Shown: positions 20,207 to 29,355, numbered from the stretch's first letter. The stretch: 64,000 nucleotides of DNA from Bog-473 sp963745175 (GCA_963745175.1 CAVUWK010000006.1:1-64000), one strand, 5' to 3'. The notes: generated by a model from the sequence alone, not told the origin. Numbers and translations: made by a program.

Positions 20207-21883
20207 CTATCTCCGTTCGTACTCGATCCCTGCCGGCTCGGCATCCCAGGTGTCGGAAGTGACGCCCTCCTCGCGAAGTTCCCGCTTGAGGACCCGCCCC
20301 ACTGGGTTCCGCGGGAGCTGATCCCGGAACTCGATGTAGCGCGGGAGCGCAAAATACGGGAGGTGAGCCACGCACCACACGAAGAGTTCGTCGGCCGACA
20401 GCGACTGGTCTGCCTTGACCACCGCCGTCACCTTGAGGTCGTCCTCGCTGAGCTCACTCGGCACGGCGTGAACGGCAACATCGGCCAGCGCACCATGGCT
20501 CATGAGGACGCTCTCGACCTCGTAGCTCGAGATGTTCTCTCCGCGGCGACGTAGGTAGTCAGCCTTTCGGTCCACGAAGTAGAGATAACGGTCCCCATCG
20601 ATCCGGCCGATGTCACCGGTGTGGTACCACCAGTTCCGGCTGGACTCGACCGTGACCTCCGGGCGCCCCCAGTACCCTTCGAACATGGCGTGAGGGCGCT
20701 TGGGACGAACCACGATCTCTCCGTCGGCATTCGCCGGAAGCTCGTTGTCGTCGTCGAAGACCCTGACGTCGAAGTACTCGTCGTTGAGGACTCCTGCGGC
20801 ACCTGGCTTGTTCCGTATTCCCGGAGGTTGCCAGGAGATGAGGCTCGCTTCCGTCACGCCATACGCACCGCTGAAGGTGGACACCCCGAAGCGATTCTTG
20901 ATCACGTCGTCGACCTCGGGCGGCATGGGGACCGCTCCGATCAGGCGCAGCGTGCGATTCGACTCGGGCTGACCGGACCGCGGCATTTCCGGCCGATCAA
21001 CGTCGTGCGCGAGAAGGTAGGCCATGGTCCCGAGGGTCGACGTGATGGTCGCCCCGACCCGGTTCATCTCGGACCAAAAGCTCGAAACGGAGAACCTGCG
21101 GTAGATCGCCCCGCGTCCCCCGTAGAGCAGGGTGCCGATGACCACCGTCGCCAGTGCGTTGAAGTGGTACATCGGAAGAGGACTCCACGCCACGTCGTCA
21201 GAGGTCCGGCCCCAGCACAAGCCGATCTGCCGAGCCAGTGCTCCGTGGTAGTTGTGCGTGAGCATGCAGCCCTTGGAGGGACCCGTCGTGCCACCCGTGT
21301 AGATGAACGTGGCCAGGTCGGACCCGCGCACGCTGATTCCGGGCTCCTTTGCCTCAGCGTCCAGGACCTCCTCCCAGCGGTGGAGTGAGAGCCGGGAGTC
21401 CCATGTCAACTCCGGTCCGTCAGCTGGGGGCCCGTCATCGTCGCCATCATCGACGACGATGACATGGTCCAGGCCGGGGAGATCGGTTCCCGCGATGTCC
21501 GCCAGACGATCGGCGAGGCTCTTCGCCACCACGACGACGCGTGCACCACAATCATCGAGTTGATGGCGTAGGTAGTAACCCTTGTAGGCCGTATTCACGG
21601 GAACGGCGATCCGCCCGCCCAGGACGATGCCCGCCCACGCGTTGACGGCGGCGGGGGAGTTCTCCAGGATGGTGGCAACCCGATCCTGCGGCGCGAGTCC
21701 CAGCTGATCGAGCGCCGTCGAGATGCGCCAACCACTCAGCACGACATCCGCGGTGGAGAGTTTGGTCCCGCAGACGTCGAGATATTCGCCCGACGGATCC
21801 GACTCGAGTCGCTGCCGGTAGAGCGAGGTGATCGTCGACTGCGATTCGCTGCTCCACACTGCGTCCGTCACTGGTTCTCCCAT
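20207..21883 (-). CDS. AMP-forming acyl-CoA synthetase
   Basis: A 558-residue adenylate-forming ligase that activates a carboxylic acid with ATP and CoA. Seen are the phosphate loop YTGGTTGPSKG (195-205), the GAYGVTEASL motif, HTGDIGRIDGD, the hinge RKADYLRRRGENIS and the C-terminal catalytic Lys near 533 in PRNPVGRVLKREL. ATG 21883 is used; GTG 21871, with GGGAG before it, is a good alternative. The layout resembles CaiC and FadD17-type ligases. It is divergent from the tandem CoA-transferase and shares an AT-rich element with the gap at 8.7 kb. Confidence 0.9.
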   Translation of the reverse strand: MGEPVTDAVWSSESQSTITSLYRQRLESDPSGEYLDVCGTKLSTADVVLSGWRISTALDQLGLAPQDRVATILENSPAAVNAWAGIVLGGRIAVPVNTAYKGYYLRHQLDDCGARVVVVAKSLADRLADIAGTDLPGLDHVIVVDDGDDDGPPADGPELTWDSRLSLHRWEEVLDAEAKEPGISVRGSDLATFIYTGGTTGPSKGCMLTHNYHGALARQIGLCWGRTSDDVAWSPLPMYHFNALATVVIGTLLYGGRGAIYRRFSVSSFWSEMNRVGATITSTLGTMAYLLAHDVDRPEMPRSGQPESNRTLRLIGAVPMPPEVDDVIKNRFGVSTFSGAYGVTEASLISWQPPGIRNKPGAAGVLNDEYFDVRVFDDDNELPANADGEIVVRPKRPHAMFEGYWGRPEVTVESSRNWWYHTGDIGRIDGDRYLYFVDRKADYLRRRGENISSYEVESVLMSHGALADVAVHAVPSELSEDDLKVTAVVKADQSLSADELFVWCVAHLPYFALPRYIEFRDQLPRNPVGRVLKRELREEGVTSDTWDAEPAGIEYERR

Positions 21884-22221
21884 TCCAAATCTGGGGGTGC
21901 GTCCACCGTCGAGGTCGAGGCAAACTGAATATAATCTGCAATCTGAGTGCCAAGCCGCCGTTCAGGCCGCAGCATGCGAAGGGCGACACGTGGGTCTGCG
22001 TCGTGCGGTCTCCGGACTCGAGCTCGTCGGGTCGTTCCCAGGACCGATGACAAGAGGTTGGAGGAGGCGCTGTTCAGGTGCCCTTTTCGGTGAGCGGGTT
22101 GCAGTTGGACGCGCTGGAGGCGTGTGGCCTCCGAGGCGACGCCGGGGAACTGGAGCGGCCGCCCTGAAGACCATAGTAGGTGCTATGGTCGACGCACGAG
22201 AATGTGAAGGGGTGGAGTCGT
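21884..22221. other. Divergent intergenic region with AT-rich element
   Basis: The gap holds no convincing gene. At 21921-21935 lies CAAACTGAATATAAT, nearly identical to the element at 8691. At 22171-22188 there is an inverted repeat (separate entry). A GGAGGC/GCCTCC hairpin also occurs near 22110. Confidence 0.45.
22171..22188. promoter_or_regulatory. CCATAG-N6-CTATGG inverted repeat, candidate operator
   Basis: Perfect 6-bp arms with a 6-nt spacer, 33 nt upstream of the tandem CoA-transferase start. A related but imperfect repeat (CCATAG-N3-CTGTGG) lies at 32638-32652 before a TetR gene. Confidence 0.4.
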
Positions 22222-24636
22222 ATGGCTGGAGCATTCGGAGATCTGCGTGTCCTCGACCTGTCCTGGGGCATGGCTGGTCCGATGACCACCATGTTCCTGG
22301 CCGACAATGGCGCCGACGTCATCCGCATCGAATCACCCCGAGGCGACCTCTTTGCCCAGCAGACGGGGTACCGGGTGTGGAACCGGGGCAAGCGCAGTGC
22401 CTGCCTCGACCTGCGGAGCGACGAGGGACGGCGCCAGTTCAACGAGCTGGCCCGGACGTCCGACGTCGTCGTCGACAGCTTCTCGTTGGGGACGACGACG
22501 ACGCTCGGCATCGACCACGAGGCGCTCAGTACGCTCAATCCCGGCATCATCACGTGCTCCATCACTGCCTATGGGGAGCACAGCGGGCATCGTGATCGCC
22601 CCGGCTATGACGGGCTGGTCGCGGCCCGGACCGGCCTCCTCTTCGACCAGAAGGGGCGACGGGGGACGGCCATGGAGTTCATCAATCGCCGTCCCGGGCC
22701 CTACCCGGAGTTTGACGGGCCCGAGGGGCTCGTCCGGGGCGCCGATCGGGACGGCCCTGTCTTCCCGCGCACGCCCTGGCCGAGCGTCGGGGCGGCCTAC
22801 CTGGCCACGCTCGGGATCGCCGCCGCACTGCGCGCTCGACAGGTGAGCGGTGTGGGCCAGCGCGTGACGACGTCTCTGTTCCAGGGCGCTCTGGCTGCGT
22901 CGTGCCTGAACTGGCAGCGGGTCGAGAATCCGGACGCGCCGCTGTATTGGATGTGGCCCATCGACTCCAGGTCGATCGAGGGCCTCTACGAATGTGCGGA
23001 TGGCAAGTGGGTCCATCACTGGACCGTCCGACCCCGATGGGTACTGACTGTCGCCGAGGGGGACACGCTCTCGACCGCCGGGCTGGACACGTCTTACCGG
23101 GACGATCCCGATCGTGTCTCCATGGAGTCCGACGGGATGTTGGCCGGGATCTTCCTGCATCCCCAATTGGCCGAAGCGTTCAAGAAGTTTCCCTCCGACG
23201 AGTGGGTTCGTGCGGCCGAGGAAGCGGGACTGGGCATCACGACCGTTCGTTCGCCGGGCGAGGCTCTGGCGGACAAGTCGTTCCTCGCCGATGGCTGCGT
23301 GGTCGAGGTGGACGACCCCGAGGAGGGGCCGATTCGTCATGCGGGGCCGCTGCTGGAGTTCTCGGCGACACCAGGGTCCGTCGCCGGGCCCGCCCCCCGC
23401 TCGGGCCAGCACACGGAGGAGATACTGACCGAGACCCTGTCCAGCGCGGAACGCCCTGCTCCTACGTGGGAGTCGTCGGAAGCGCTCGCCCATCCGCTGG
23501 CGGGCATTCGAGTCCTCGATCTGGGTCTCGGCGTCGCCGGGCCGTTCACGGGGCGTGCCCTGGCCGACCTCGGCGCCGACGTCATCAAGATCAACGCGCT
23601 CCACGACAAGTATTGGAACGGCACGCACATGGGCCTCGGCGTGAACCGTGGAAAGCGCAGCATCGCGCTGAATCTCAAGGACCCTGCCGGCAGGGAGGCA
23701 CTGGAGAAGCTGTTGCGAACTTCTGACGTGATCACGTTGAACTGGAGGCCGGGAGCGGCCGCCCGGTTAGGCCTGGACTACGAGACCCTCCGGGAGCGCT
23801 ACCCCAGGTTGATCTATTGCAACACGCGTGGGTACGAGAAGGGTCCGCGATCAGATCTGCCCGGCACCGACCAGAACGCCGCGGCGATGACGGGGACCGA
23901 ATGGGAGGACGGAGCCTGCAACGCCGGGAACCCTCCGCTGTGGAGCCGGTCCAACATGGGAGATACCGGCAACGCCCTCTTGGCGGCCATCGCCATCACG
24001 ACGGCCCTGTACCACCGGGACAAGACCGGGGAGGGCCAGGCCGTCAGCACCTCTATCGTCAATGCGGGACTTCTCCATACGTCCTACGCATGGATCCGTG
24101 CGGACGGGTCGGAACCGGATTGGGGGCATGTGGACGGCGATCAGCTCGGGCTCTCCCCGTACTACCGCCTCTACGCGTGTGCGCTCGGTAAATGGGTCTT
24201 CCTGGCGGCGCTCACGACGGAGGCTCGAGCACAGCTGCGGGCTCTGGTGCCGGGCGCCCCCGCGGCCGACGATGACGAGTCGGTCGCCGCCTGGCTCACC
24301 TCGTATTTCCAGAGCACGGTGGCGAAGGAAGCCTTCAGCACCCTGGACGAGGGAGGGGTGCCGATCGAGGTGGTCGACGAAGAATTCTGCCGCAACCTGT
24401 TCGACGATCCCGAGGCCAGGCGCTTGAATCTCGTCAGTGAGACCTGGTCGAGCAGCGTTGGTCGATTCGAAGACCCGGGCCTCCTGGTCAACATCGCTCC
24501 CGCTGCGGCAGTGATCCAACGGGGTCCGTGCGCCTCGGGCGAGCAGACCAGGGACCTGATGCTCGAACTCGGGTACTCCGATGCCCAGATCGACGCCATG
24601 GTGGACGGCAAGGCGATCCTGGACGGTGCACCATGA
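22222..24636 (+). CDS. Tandem two-domain class III CoA-transferase (CaiB/BaiF family)
   Basis: An 804-residue protein made of two complete CaiB/BaiF domains. Domain 1 (about 1-400) begins DLRVLDLSWGMAGPMTTMFL and has its candidate catalytic Asp130 in RPGYDGLVAARTG. Domain 2 (about 425-800) begins GIRVLDLGLGVAGPFTGRAL and has the Asp in LPGTDQNAAAMTG near residue 550. Both domains keep NRGKRS and an Asp, unlike the paralogue at 6305. ATG 22222 follows AAGGGGTGG; a start 42 nt upstream is less likely. The stop overlaps the next start by ATGA. It would load CoA on, or racemise, the substrate processed by the downstream DUF35/thiolase-like pair (inference). Confidence 0.9.
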   Translation: MAGAFGDLRVLDLSWGMAGPMTTMFLADNGADVIRIESPRGDLFAQQTGYRVWNRGKRSACLDLRSDEGRRQFNELARTSDVVVDSFSLGTTTTLGIDHEALSTLNPGIITCSITAYGEHSGHRDRPGYDGLVAARTGLLFDQKGRRGTAMEFINRRPGPYPEFDGPEGLVRGADRDGPVFPRTPWPSVGAAYLATLGIAAALRARQVSGVGQRVTTSLFQGALAASCLNWQRVENPDAPLYWMWPIDSRSIEGLYECADGKWVHHWTVRPRWVLTVAEGDTLSTAGLDTSYRDDPDRVSMESDGMLAGIFLHPQLAEAFKKFPSDEWVRAAEEAGLGITTVRSPGEALADKSFLADGCVVEVDDPEEGPIRHAGPLLEFSATPGSVAGPAPRSGQHTEEILTETLSSAERPAPTWESSEALAHPLAGIRVLDLGLGVAGPFTGRALADLGADVIKINALHDKYWNGTHMGLGVNRGKRSIALNLKDPAGREALEKLLRTSDVITLNWRPGAAARLGLDYETLRERYPRLIYCNTRGYEKGPRSDLPGTDQNAAAMTGTEWEDGACNAGNPPLWSRSNMGDTGNALLAAIAITTALYHRDKTGEGQAVSTSIVNAGLLHTSYAWIRADGSEPDWGHVDGDQLGLSPYYRLYACALGKWVFLAALTTEARAQLRALVPGAPAADDDESVAAWLTSYFQSTVAKEAFSTLDEGGVPIEVVDEEFCRNLFDDPEARRLNLVSETWSSSVGRFEDPGLLVNIAPAAAVIQRGPCASGEQTRDLMLELGYSDAQIDAMVDGKAILDGAP

Positions 24637-25055
24637 CCGAAACAGGCGAGCTGTCCCGGCCGGCCCCCCTCCTGAACGATGACAACCACTTCTATTGGGA
24701 TGCGGCCCGTGAGGGTCGGCTCGTCGCGGAGAAATGCCAACGGTGCGGCCGGCTGCGGCATCCACCTCGCCCGATGTGCCCAGCGTGTCACTCGCTTGAT
24801 TTCGAGATCGTCGACCTCGCGGGAGACGGCATTGTCTACAGCTACGCCATCCTCCATCACCCGCAGAACCCTGCCTTCGAGTATCCGATCCTGGCCGCCC
24901 TCATCGACCTGGACGAGGGCGTCCGGGTGCTGTCCAACCTGGTCGATGTCGACCCGAGCGAAATCACGATCGGAATGCGCGTGACCGTCGACTTCCGGCC
25001 GACACGTCATGACGGAGCGGTTCCGGTCTTCAAGCCGAGGACAGTCAATGGATAG
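24633..25055 (+). CDS. DUF35 OB-fold, Zn-ribbon acyl-CoA-associated protein
   Basis: A 140-residue partner protein of thiolase-like enzymes. The N-terminal rubredoxin-like zinc ribbon has Cys35, 38, 49 and 52 (CQRCGRLRHPPRPMCPAC), followed by the DUF35 OB-fold (GDGIVYSYAIL to VTVDFRP). Such subunits are essential partners in Ltp2-ChsH2 (steroid side-chain aldolase) and BbsAB (benzoylsuccinyl-CoA thiolase). It overlaps the CoA-transferase by 4 nt and the thiolase-like gene by 8 nt, so the three are translationally coupled. Confidence 0.9.
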   Translation: MTETGELSRPAPLLNDDNHFYWDAAREGRLVAEKCQRCGRLRHPPRPMCPACHSLDFEIVDLAGDGIVYSYAILHHPQNPAFEYPILAALIDLDEGVRVLSNLVDVDPSEITIGMRVTVDFRPTRHDGAVPVFKPRTVNG

Positions 25056-26214
25056 CCGGCTCAGAGACGCAACGGCGATCGTCGGCGTTGGACAGACGGA
25101 GTTCTCGAAGGCGGCCGGCCGGAGCGAGACCCAGCTCGCCGCGGAAGCGATTCTGGCCGCACTCGCTGACGCGGGACTGACCACGGCCGACGTCGACGGC
25201 CTGGTCAGCTACACGATCGATCCGGTGGAAGAGACCGAGCTCGTGCGGACTCTCGGCATCCCGGAGGTGCATTTCTCCAGCCGGGTGCCCTACGGGGGCG
25301 GCGGCTCTCAGGGCGTGCTCCTTCACGCGGCAGCGGCGGTGACGGCCGGCGTGGCTGATGTGGTGGTTGCCTACCGAGCGATCAAGGCGAGGTCGGGCGA
25401 GCGCTTCGGCCGGGCGGCGGTAGGTGGCCGAGGGACGTCGTCACATTCCGGCTCGACCGCGATGCAGTGGTGCACCCCGTACGGTGTCCTGACGCCGGCG
25501 TCGTGGATGTCGCTCAATTCGGTCCGCTACATGCACACGTATGGCGTGTCGAGTGAGGATTTCGGGCGTGCGGTCGTGCAATTCCGGGACTATGCCGCCA
25601 ACAACCCCAACGCCCACTTCTACAAGAAGCCGATCACGTTGGACGACCACCAGGCCTCCCGATGGATCGCCGAGCCGGCCATTCGGCTCTTCGACTGCTG
25701 CCAGGAGACTGACGGCTCCGTCGCTCTGGTGATCACCTCGGCCGAGCGTGCCTCCGCCAGTAACGAGCCCGTGCTCATCGGGGCCACCGCGAACGCCGGC
25801 CTGTTCGAAGAGGAGATCGCCAGCAACCACTACACGCGGGATCTCGCTGTCATGGATGGCTGCGCAGCCATGGCAAAGCGCCTCTTCGATGGATACGGAT
25901 TCAAGCGCTCCGACATCGACGTCGCGATGATCTATGACGCGTTTTCCCCGATGTTCTTTCTGCAACTCGAGGCTCTCGGTTTCTGTGGTCCCGGCGAGGC
26001 GAAGGACTTCATCGCAGACGGCAACCTCGGCCCGCACGGCAGCCTTCCGTGCAATACGAACGGAGGCCTCATCGGTGAGGGCTATATCCATGGGCTGAAT
26101 CTCACTGCCGAAGCCGTCCGGCAACTCCGTGGCAAGTCGGCCAATCAACTGGTCGACCCCACGACGGCTCTGATCTGTGCAAGTCGAACCGGACTGATTC
26201 TCCGGCGGCCTTGA
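25048..26214 (+). CDS. Thiolase-like protein of the SCP-x/Ltp2 type, no nucleophilic Cys
   Basis: A 388-residue thiolase-fold protein, coupled to the DUF35 gene. The N-terminus AIVGVGQTEFSK and the C-terminal NTNGGLIGEGYIHGLN match the lipid-transfer-type thiolases. The position of the thiolase nucleophile (PYGGGGSQGVLLHAA) carries no Cys, and the GHP motif is changed to GYIHG. This pattern is that of Ltp2, a retro-aldolase acting with DUF35, rather than a Claisen thiolase. A retro-aldol C-C cleavage of a hydroxyacyl-CoA is inferred. Confidence 0.87.
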   Translation: MDSRLRDATAIVGVGQTEFSKAAGRSETQLAAEAILAALADAGLTTADVDGLVSYTIDPVEETELVRTLGIPEVHFSSRVPYGGGGSQGVLLHAAAAVTAGVADVVVAYRAIKARSGERFGRAAVGGRGTSSHSGSTAMQWCTPYGVLTPASWMSLNSVRYMHTYGVSSEDFGRAVVQFRDYAANNPNAHFYKKPITLDDHQASRWIAEPAIRLFDCCQETDGSVALVITSAERASASNEPVLIGATANAGLFEEEIASNHYTRDLAVMDGCAAMAKRLFDGYGFKRSDIDVAMIYDAFSPMFFLQLEALGFCGPGEAKDFIADGNLGPHGSLPCNTNGGLIGEGYIHGLNLTAEAVRQLRGKSANQLVDPTTALICASRTGLILRRP

Positions 26215-26250
26215 GGCTGGACCGGATGGGAATCTGAGGGGGTCGCAACG

Positions 26251-26907
26251 ATGGCAGAGAATTCTGCACGAGGTTCCGTACACGAGCGTCTGCGCGCGCT
26301 GCTGACGCCGGACCAGTGCGCGGTCCTCCTTCAAGAGCTCCAAGAGGGAGTGGTGGGAGCCACGTCCGGCCTGCCCGCTCTGGCCGAGGCGGTGCAAGAG
26401 TCTGCTGTCATCCCCAACGCGGCGAGGGTCGCCGCTATGGCGCGGGCGGTCGGCGTCCCGGTCATCCACTGCACTGCGCAGAGTCTCCCGCGGGGATTTG
26501 GAAGCAACACCAATGCCCGCTTGTTTGCCGCGACCAGGAAGAGCGGCATGGAGAACCTGGCGGGCTCGGACTCCGTTCAGCCGATCCACGACCTCGGTCC
26601 GTTCGACTCCGATGTGGTCCTCCCCCGCTTCCACGGGCTGAGTCCATTGACCGGGTCACCGCTGAATTCGCTGCTCCGGAACAGCGGCATCCGCACCATC
26701 GTCGTGATGGGCGTGTCGTTGAACATTGCGATACCGAACCTCGCCTTCGATGCCGTCAACCGGTCCTACCAAGTCGTGGTGGTGTCTGATGCCGTGGCCG
26801 GGGTTCCACCGGAGTACGGCGCACAGATGATTGAGCACACCCTCTCCCTCGTCTGCACGATCGCGACGAGCGACGAGATCGTCAGGACCTGGTCATCGCC
26901 GGCATAG
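26251..26907 (+). CDS. Isochorismatase-like protein lacking the catalytic Cys
   Basis: A 218-residue cysteine-hydrolase-fold protein. The fold is clear from CAVLLQELQEGVVG (strand 1), RFHGLSPLTGSPLNSLLR and GVSLNIAIPNLAFDAVNRSYQVVVVSD-type C-terminal elements. The catalytic triad is not kept: strand-1 Asp is Glu, the Lys position is Arg in LPRFHG, and the Cys position is Ala in NIAIPN. It may be a non-hydrolytic binding protein or use another mechanism. It lies 36 nt after the thiolase-like gene in the same operon. Confidence 0.75.
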   Translation: MAENSARGSVHERLRALLTPDQCAVLLQELQEGVVGATSGLPALAEAVQESAVIPNAARVAAMARAVGVPVIHCTAQSLPRGFGSNTNARLFAATRKSGMENLAGSDSVQPIHDLGPFDSDVVLPRFHGLSPLTGSPLNSLLRNSGIRTIVVMGVSLNIAIPNLAFDAVNRSYQVVVVSDAVAGVPPEYGAQMIEHTLSLVCTIATSDEIVRTWSSPA

Positions 26908-26938
26908 CCGGAGCCGCTCAGGCATTGGCTGGTCGCTG

Positions 26939-27787
26939 ATGCCGGCCGACCTGTCTGCCCTGGTCGACGACCTGGTCGCCGAGTCCGCCGCGCTCGATGC
27001 GGTTCTCGCGCGACTGCAGCCCTCCCAGTGGTCGCTGCCCACACCCGCCGACGGGTGGACGGTCAGCGACCAGGTGAGCCATCTCGCCTTCTTCGACGAG
27101 GCCACCCTCCAGTCACTGATCGACCCCGAGCAGTTCCGCCACGAGGCCGAGGTGCTCACGAGCGGTGGCCCCGGCTTCCCGGACCGCATCGCCGCGCAGC
27201 ACCGCGGCCGTCCCGGAGCGGACCTCCTCAACTGGTTCCGCGAGGCTCGGGCGGCGCTCGTGGCGGCCTACCGGACCGTTGACCCCGGGTGTCGGCTGCC
27301 CTGGTACGGGCCCGAGATGAGCCCGACTTCGTCGGTCACGGCGAGGCTCATGGAGAGCTGGGCGCACGGCCAGGACGTCGTCGACGCGCTCGAAGTCGAG
27401 CGGACTCCCACGGCCCGGTTGCGCCACATCGCCCACCTCGGTATCCGCGCCGCGCCGTACAGCTACGCCGTCAACCACCTCCCGCCGCCAGAGGCCCCGA
27501 TCAGGATTGAACTGAGCGCGCCCGCCGGCGACGAGTGGAACTGGGGGCCACCAGACGCCCCCGATCGGGTCACCGGGGACGCGCTGGATTTCTGTCTCGT
27601 GGTGACGCAGCGGAGGCACCGCGACGATACTCGCCTGGTCGTCACGGGTCCCGCGGCGCCGCAGTGGATCGCCATCGCGCAGGCGTTCGCCGGACCGGCT
27701 GGGCCCGGTCGGTCACCGCAGGCTGGCGGCGGCGCCCCCGGCGAGTCCGAGACACCCTCGAAGGAGCCAGGACGGGGCCAGCCGTGA
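26939..27787 (+). CDS. TIGR03084/DinB-like maleylpyruvate isomerase N-terminal domain protein
   Basis: A 282-residue protein whose first 160 residues form a four-helix DinB/MDMPI-type domain: WTVSDQVSHLAFFDE and ARLMESWAHGQDVVDAL hold the metal-binding His residues. The C-terminal part matches the TIGR03084 family. Members are mycothiol-dependent or metal-binding proteins of unknown substrate. ATG 26939 is 31 nt after the isochorismatase-like gene; the start further upstream overlaps that gene and is not supported. The C-terminal tail is Gly/Pro-rich. Confidence 0.8.
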   Translation: MPADLSALVDDLVAESAALDAVLARLQPSQWSLPTPADGWTVSDQVSHLAFFDEATLQSLIDPEQFRHEAEVLTSGGPGFPDRIAAQHRGRPGADLLNWFREARAALVAAYRTVDPGCRLPWYGPEMSPTSSVTARLMESWAHGQDVVDALEVERTPTARLRHIAHLGIRAAPYSYAVNHLPPPEAPIRIELSAPAGDEWNWGPPDAPDRVTGDALDFCLVVTQRRHRDDTRLVVTGPAAPQWIAIAQAFAGPAGPGRSPQAGGGAPGESETPSKEPGRGQP

Positions 27788-27834
27788 TGCGATCCCCGGC
27801 CGCCGTCCCAGCCTCATTTGTTATTTGCCCAAAC

Positions 27835-27855
27835 CCATATGGAATATCCCAATGG
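27835..27855 (+). promoter_or_regulatory. Conserved element upstream of binding-protein copy 2
   Basis: CCATATGGAATATCCCAATGG, an imperfect palindrome sharing GAAT-TCCCAAT with the elements before copies 1 and 3. It lies 53 nt before ATG 27909. Confidence 0.4.
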
Positions 27856-27872
27856 CCTGTGATAGGCAGGGG

Positions 27873-27891
27873 ACTCGAGCTGAGCTCGAGT
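27873..27891 (+). promoter_or_regulatory. Perfect inverted repeat in the leader of binding-protein copy 2
   Basis: ACTCGAGC-TGA-GCTCGAGT: 8-bp arms and a 3-nt loop, just before the GGGGAGG ribosome site. It could be an operator or an RNA hairpin. Confidence 0.45.
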
Positions 27892-27908
27892 GAACAGGGG
27901 AGGATGCA

Positions 27909-29249
27909 ATGGGGTTCAGGGGCTCTCGCTTGCTGGCGGGACTGGCGAGCGTGACCGTGCTGGTGGCGCCGCTCGCTCTCGCCGGTGGAGGAACCGCCCA
28001 GGGGGCCGAACGAGCAGGTCTCGCGGCCAACGGCACGTGGCCGGGTGTTGGGACCATCTGCGAAAAAGGTCCTGGCGGCACCTCGACCGTGCGAGGGGTC
28101 TCGGAGAAGACCATCGATCTCGCAACGTTCGCGGATCCCGGAAACACCGTGGAGCCTGGCCTCAACATTGAGTTCTTCCAGTTGGCCAGCGCCTTCGCCA
28201 AATGGTGCAACGCGTCCGGAGGGATCGACGGTCGTCAGCTCGTGATCCACGACAGGGATGCCGCGCTCTTCAACGCGGCTCAGGTCACGACGCAGGCCTG
28301 TCAGCAGGATTTCATGTCCGTCGGTGGTGGTCTTGCGCTCGACGAGTCAGCCGTACCGGTGCGAGTCGGTTGTGGGCTGGGCCAGATCACCAACTTCACG
28401 GTCTCCGACCAGGCAGTGAATGCGTCACTGCAAGTCAACCCGGACGGCACGAACAACTCAGAGATCGAAGCGGGCTGGTATGGGGCGCTGGCGAAGAAGT
28501 ATCCACAAGCGATCAAGAAGTTCGGGACGGGCTCGGAGAACACCCCCAGCATTCTCGAGCCGACGCAGAAGTGGGAGCAGGCCGCCACGCAGCAGAGCTA
28601 CAAGGTCGTGGACTTCCAGGAGCCGCCCCTCACCGTGACCGACTGGACCCCGTACATTGAGCAGGCGCAGAGCAAGGGCGTCGAGGCGCTCGAGCCTTCC
28701 GACGACGGAACCCTCGCTCCCTATCTGCAGGCGATGAACACCGCGGGCTTCAGCCCTGCCTTCATTTTCCTGACCACGCAGTACTACGAGAAGTCGACGC
28801 TGCAGGCCGCCGCCGGTGTCAAACTCCCGCCGTCGTACACCGACACCCAGACCTGGCCGTTCGAGCTGGCATCACAGAGCCCTGGTCTCCAGCAAATGGA
28901 GGCGATCTTGAGCAAGTACGGCATGGGGGATCCCATCGATCAGGATGACGAGCTGGCCACGAGTTCCTGGGTTCTTTTCGCAAAGGCCGCCTCATCATGT
29001 GGAGCCAACTTGACGGTATCGTGCGTCTTGGACCACGCCGCTGCGCAAAAGAACTGGACGGGCGGCGGGGTCACAGCTCCGGTCGCGCAACTCGCGATGT
29101 CGAACCAAAATCCGACACCCAGTGATTGCTTCGTCCTCATGCAGGTCGAGCCTGGCAAGTTCGTCTACGACAAGGCGGACACCAAGCCGAACAGCGGGAT
29201 CTGGCACTGCGACTCGCATACGATCTATCACGTGTCGGTGAACGGATGA
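27909..29249 (+). CDS. ABC transporter substrate-binding protein, copy 2
   Basis: A 446-residue secreted binding protein, intact. The signal peptide is residues 1-33 (charged MGFRGSR, then hydrophobic, cleaved near AQG-AER). The mature part begins NGTWPGVG and is homologous to copies 1 and 3, keeping all eight cysteines (for example KWCNASGG, CGLGQITN, SSCGANLTVSC). GGGGAGG precedes ATG 27909. No permease or ATPase lies nearby, so it must share the importer encoded at 1-2.7 kb or one elsewhere (inference). An amidohydrolase follows 106 nt downstream. Confidence 0.9.
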   Translation: MGFRGSRLLAGLASVTVLVAPLALAGGGTAQGAERAGLAANGTWPGVGTICEKGPGGTSTVRGVSEKTIDLATFADPGNTVEPGLNIEFFQLASAFAKWCNASGGIDGRQLVIHDRDAALFNAAQVTTQACQQDFMSVGGGLALDESAVPVRVGCGLGQITNFTVSDQAVNASLQVNPDGTNNSEIEAGWYGALAKKYPQAIKKFGTGSENTPSILEPTQKWEQAATQQSYKVVDFQEPPLTVTDWTPYIEQAQSKGVEALEPSDDGTLAPYLQAMNTAGFSPAFIFLTTQYYEKSTLQAAAGVKLPPSYTDTQTWPFELASQSPGLQQMEAILSKYGMGDPIDQDDELATSSWVLFAKAASSCGANLTVSCVLDHAAAQKNWTGGGVTAPVAQLAMSNQNPTPSDCFVLMQVEPGKFVYDKADTKPNSGIWHCDSHTIYHVSVNG

Positions 29250-29355
29250 CTTGTGCCGAGCGTAGGTGCGGCTTCGCCGGCTCAGCACATGCGGTTCACG
29301 AGACGAGCGGTAGATCGACGGACAGAAAGCAGCCGCATCAAGCGCAGGAGGAGCG

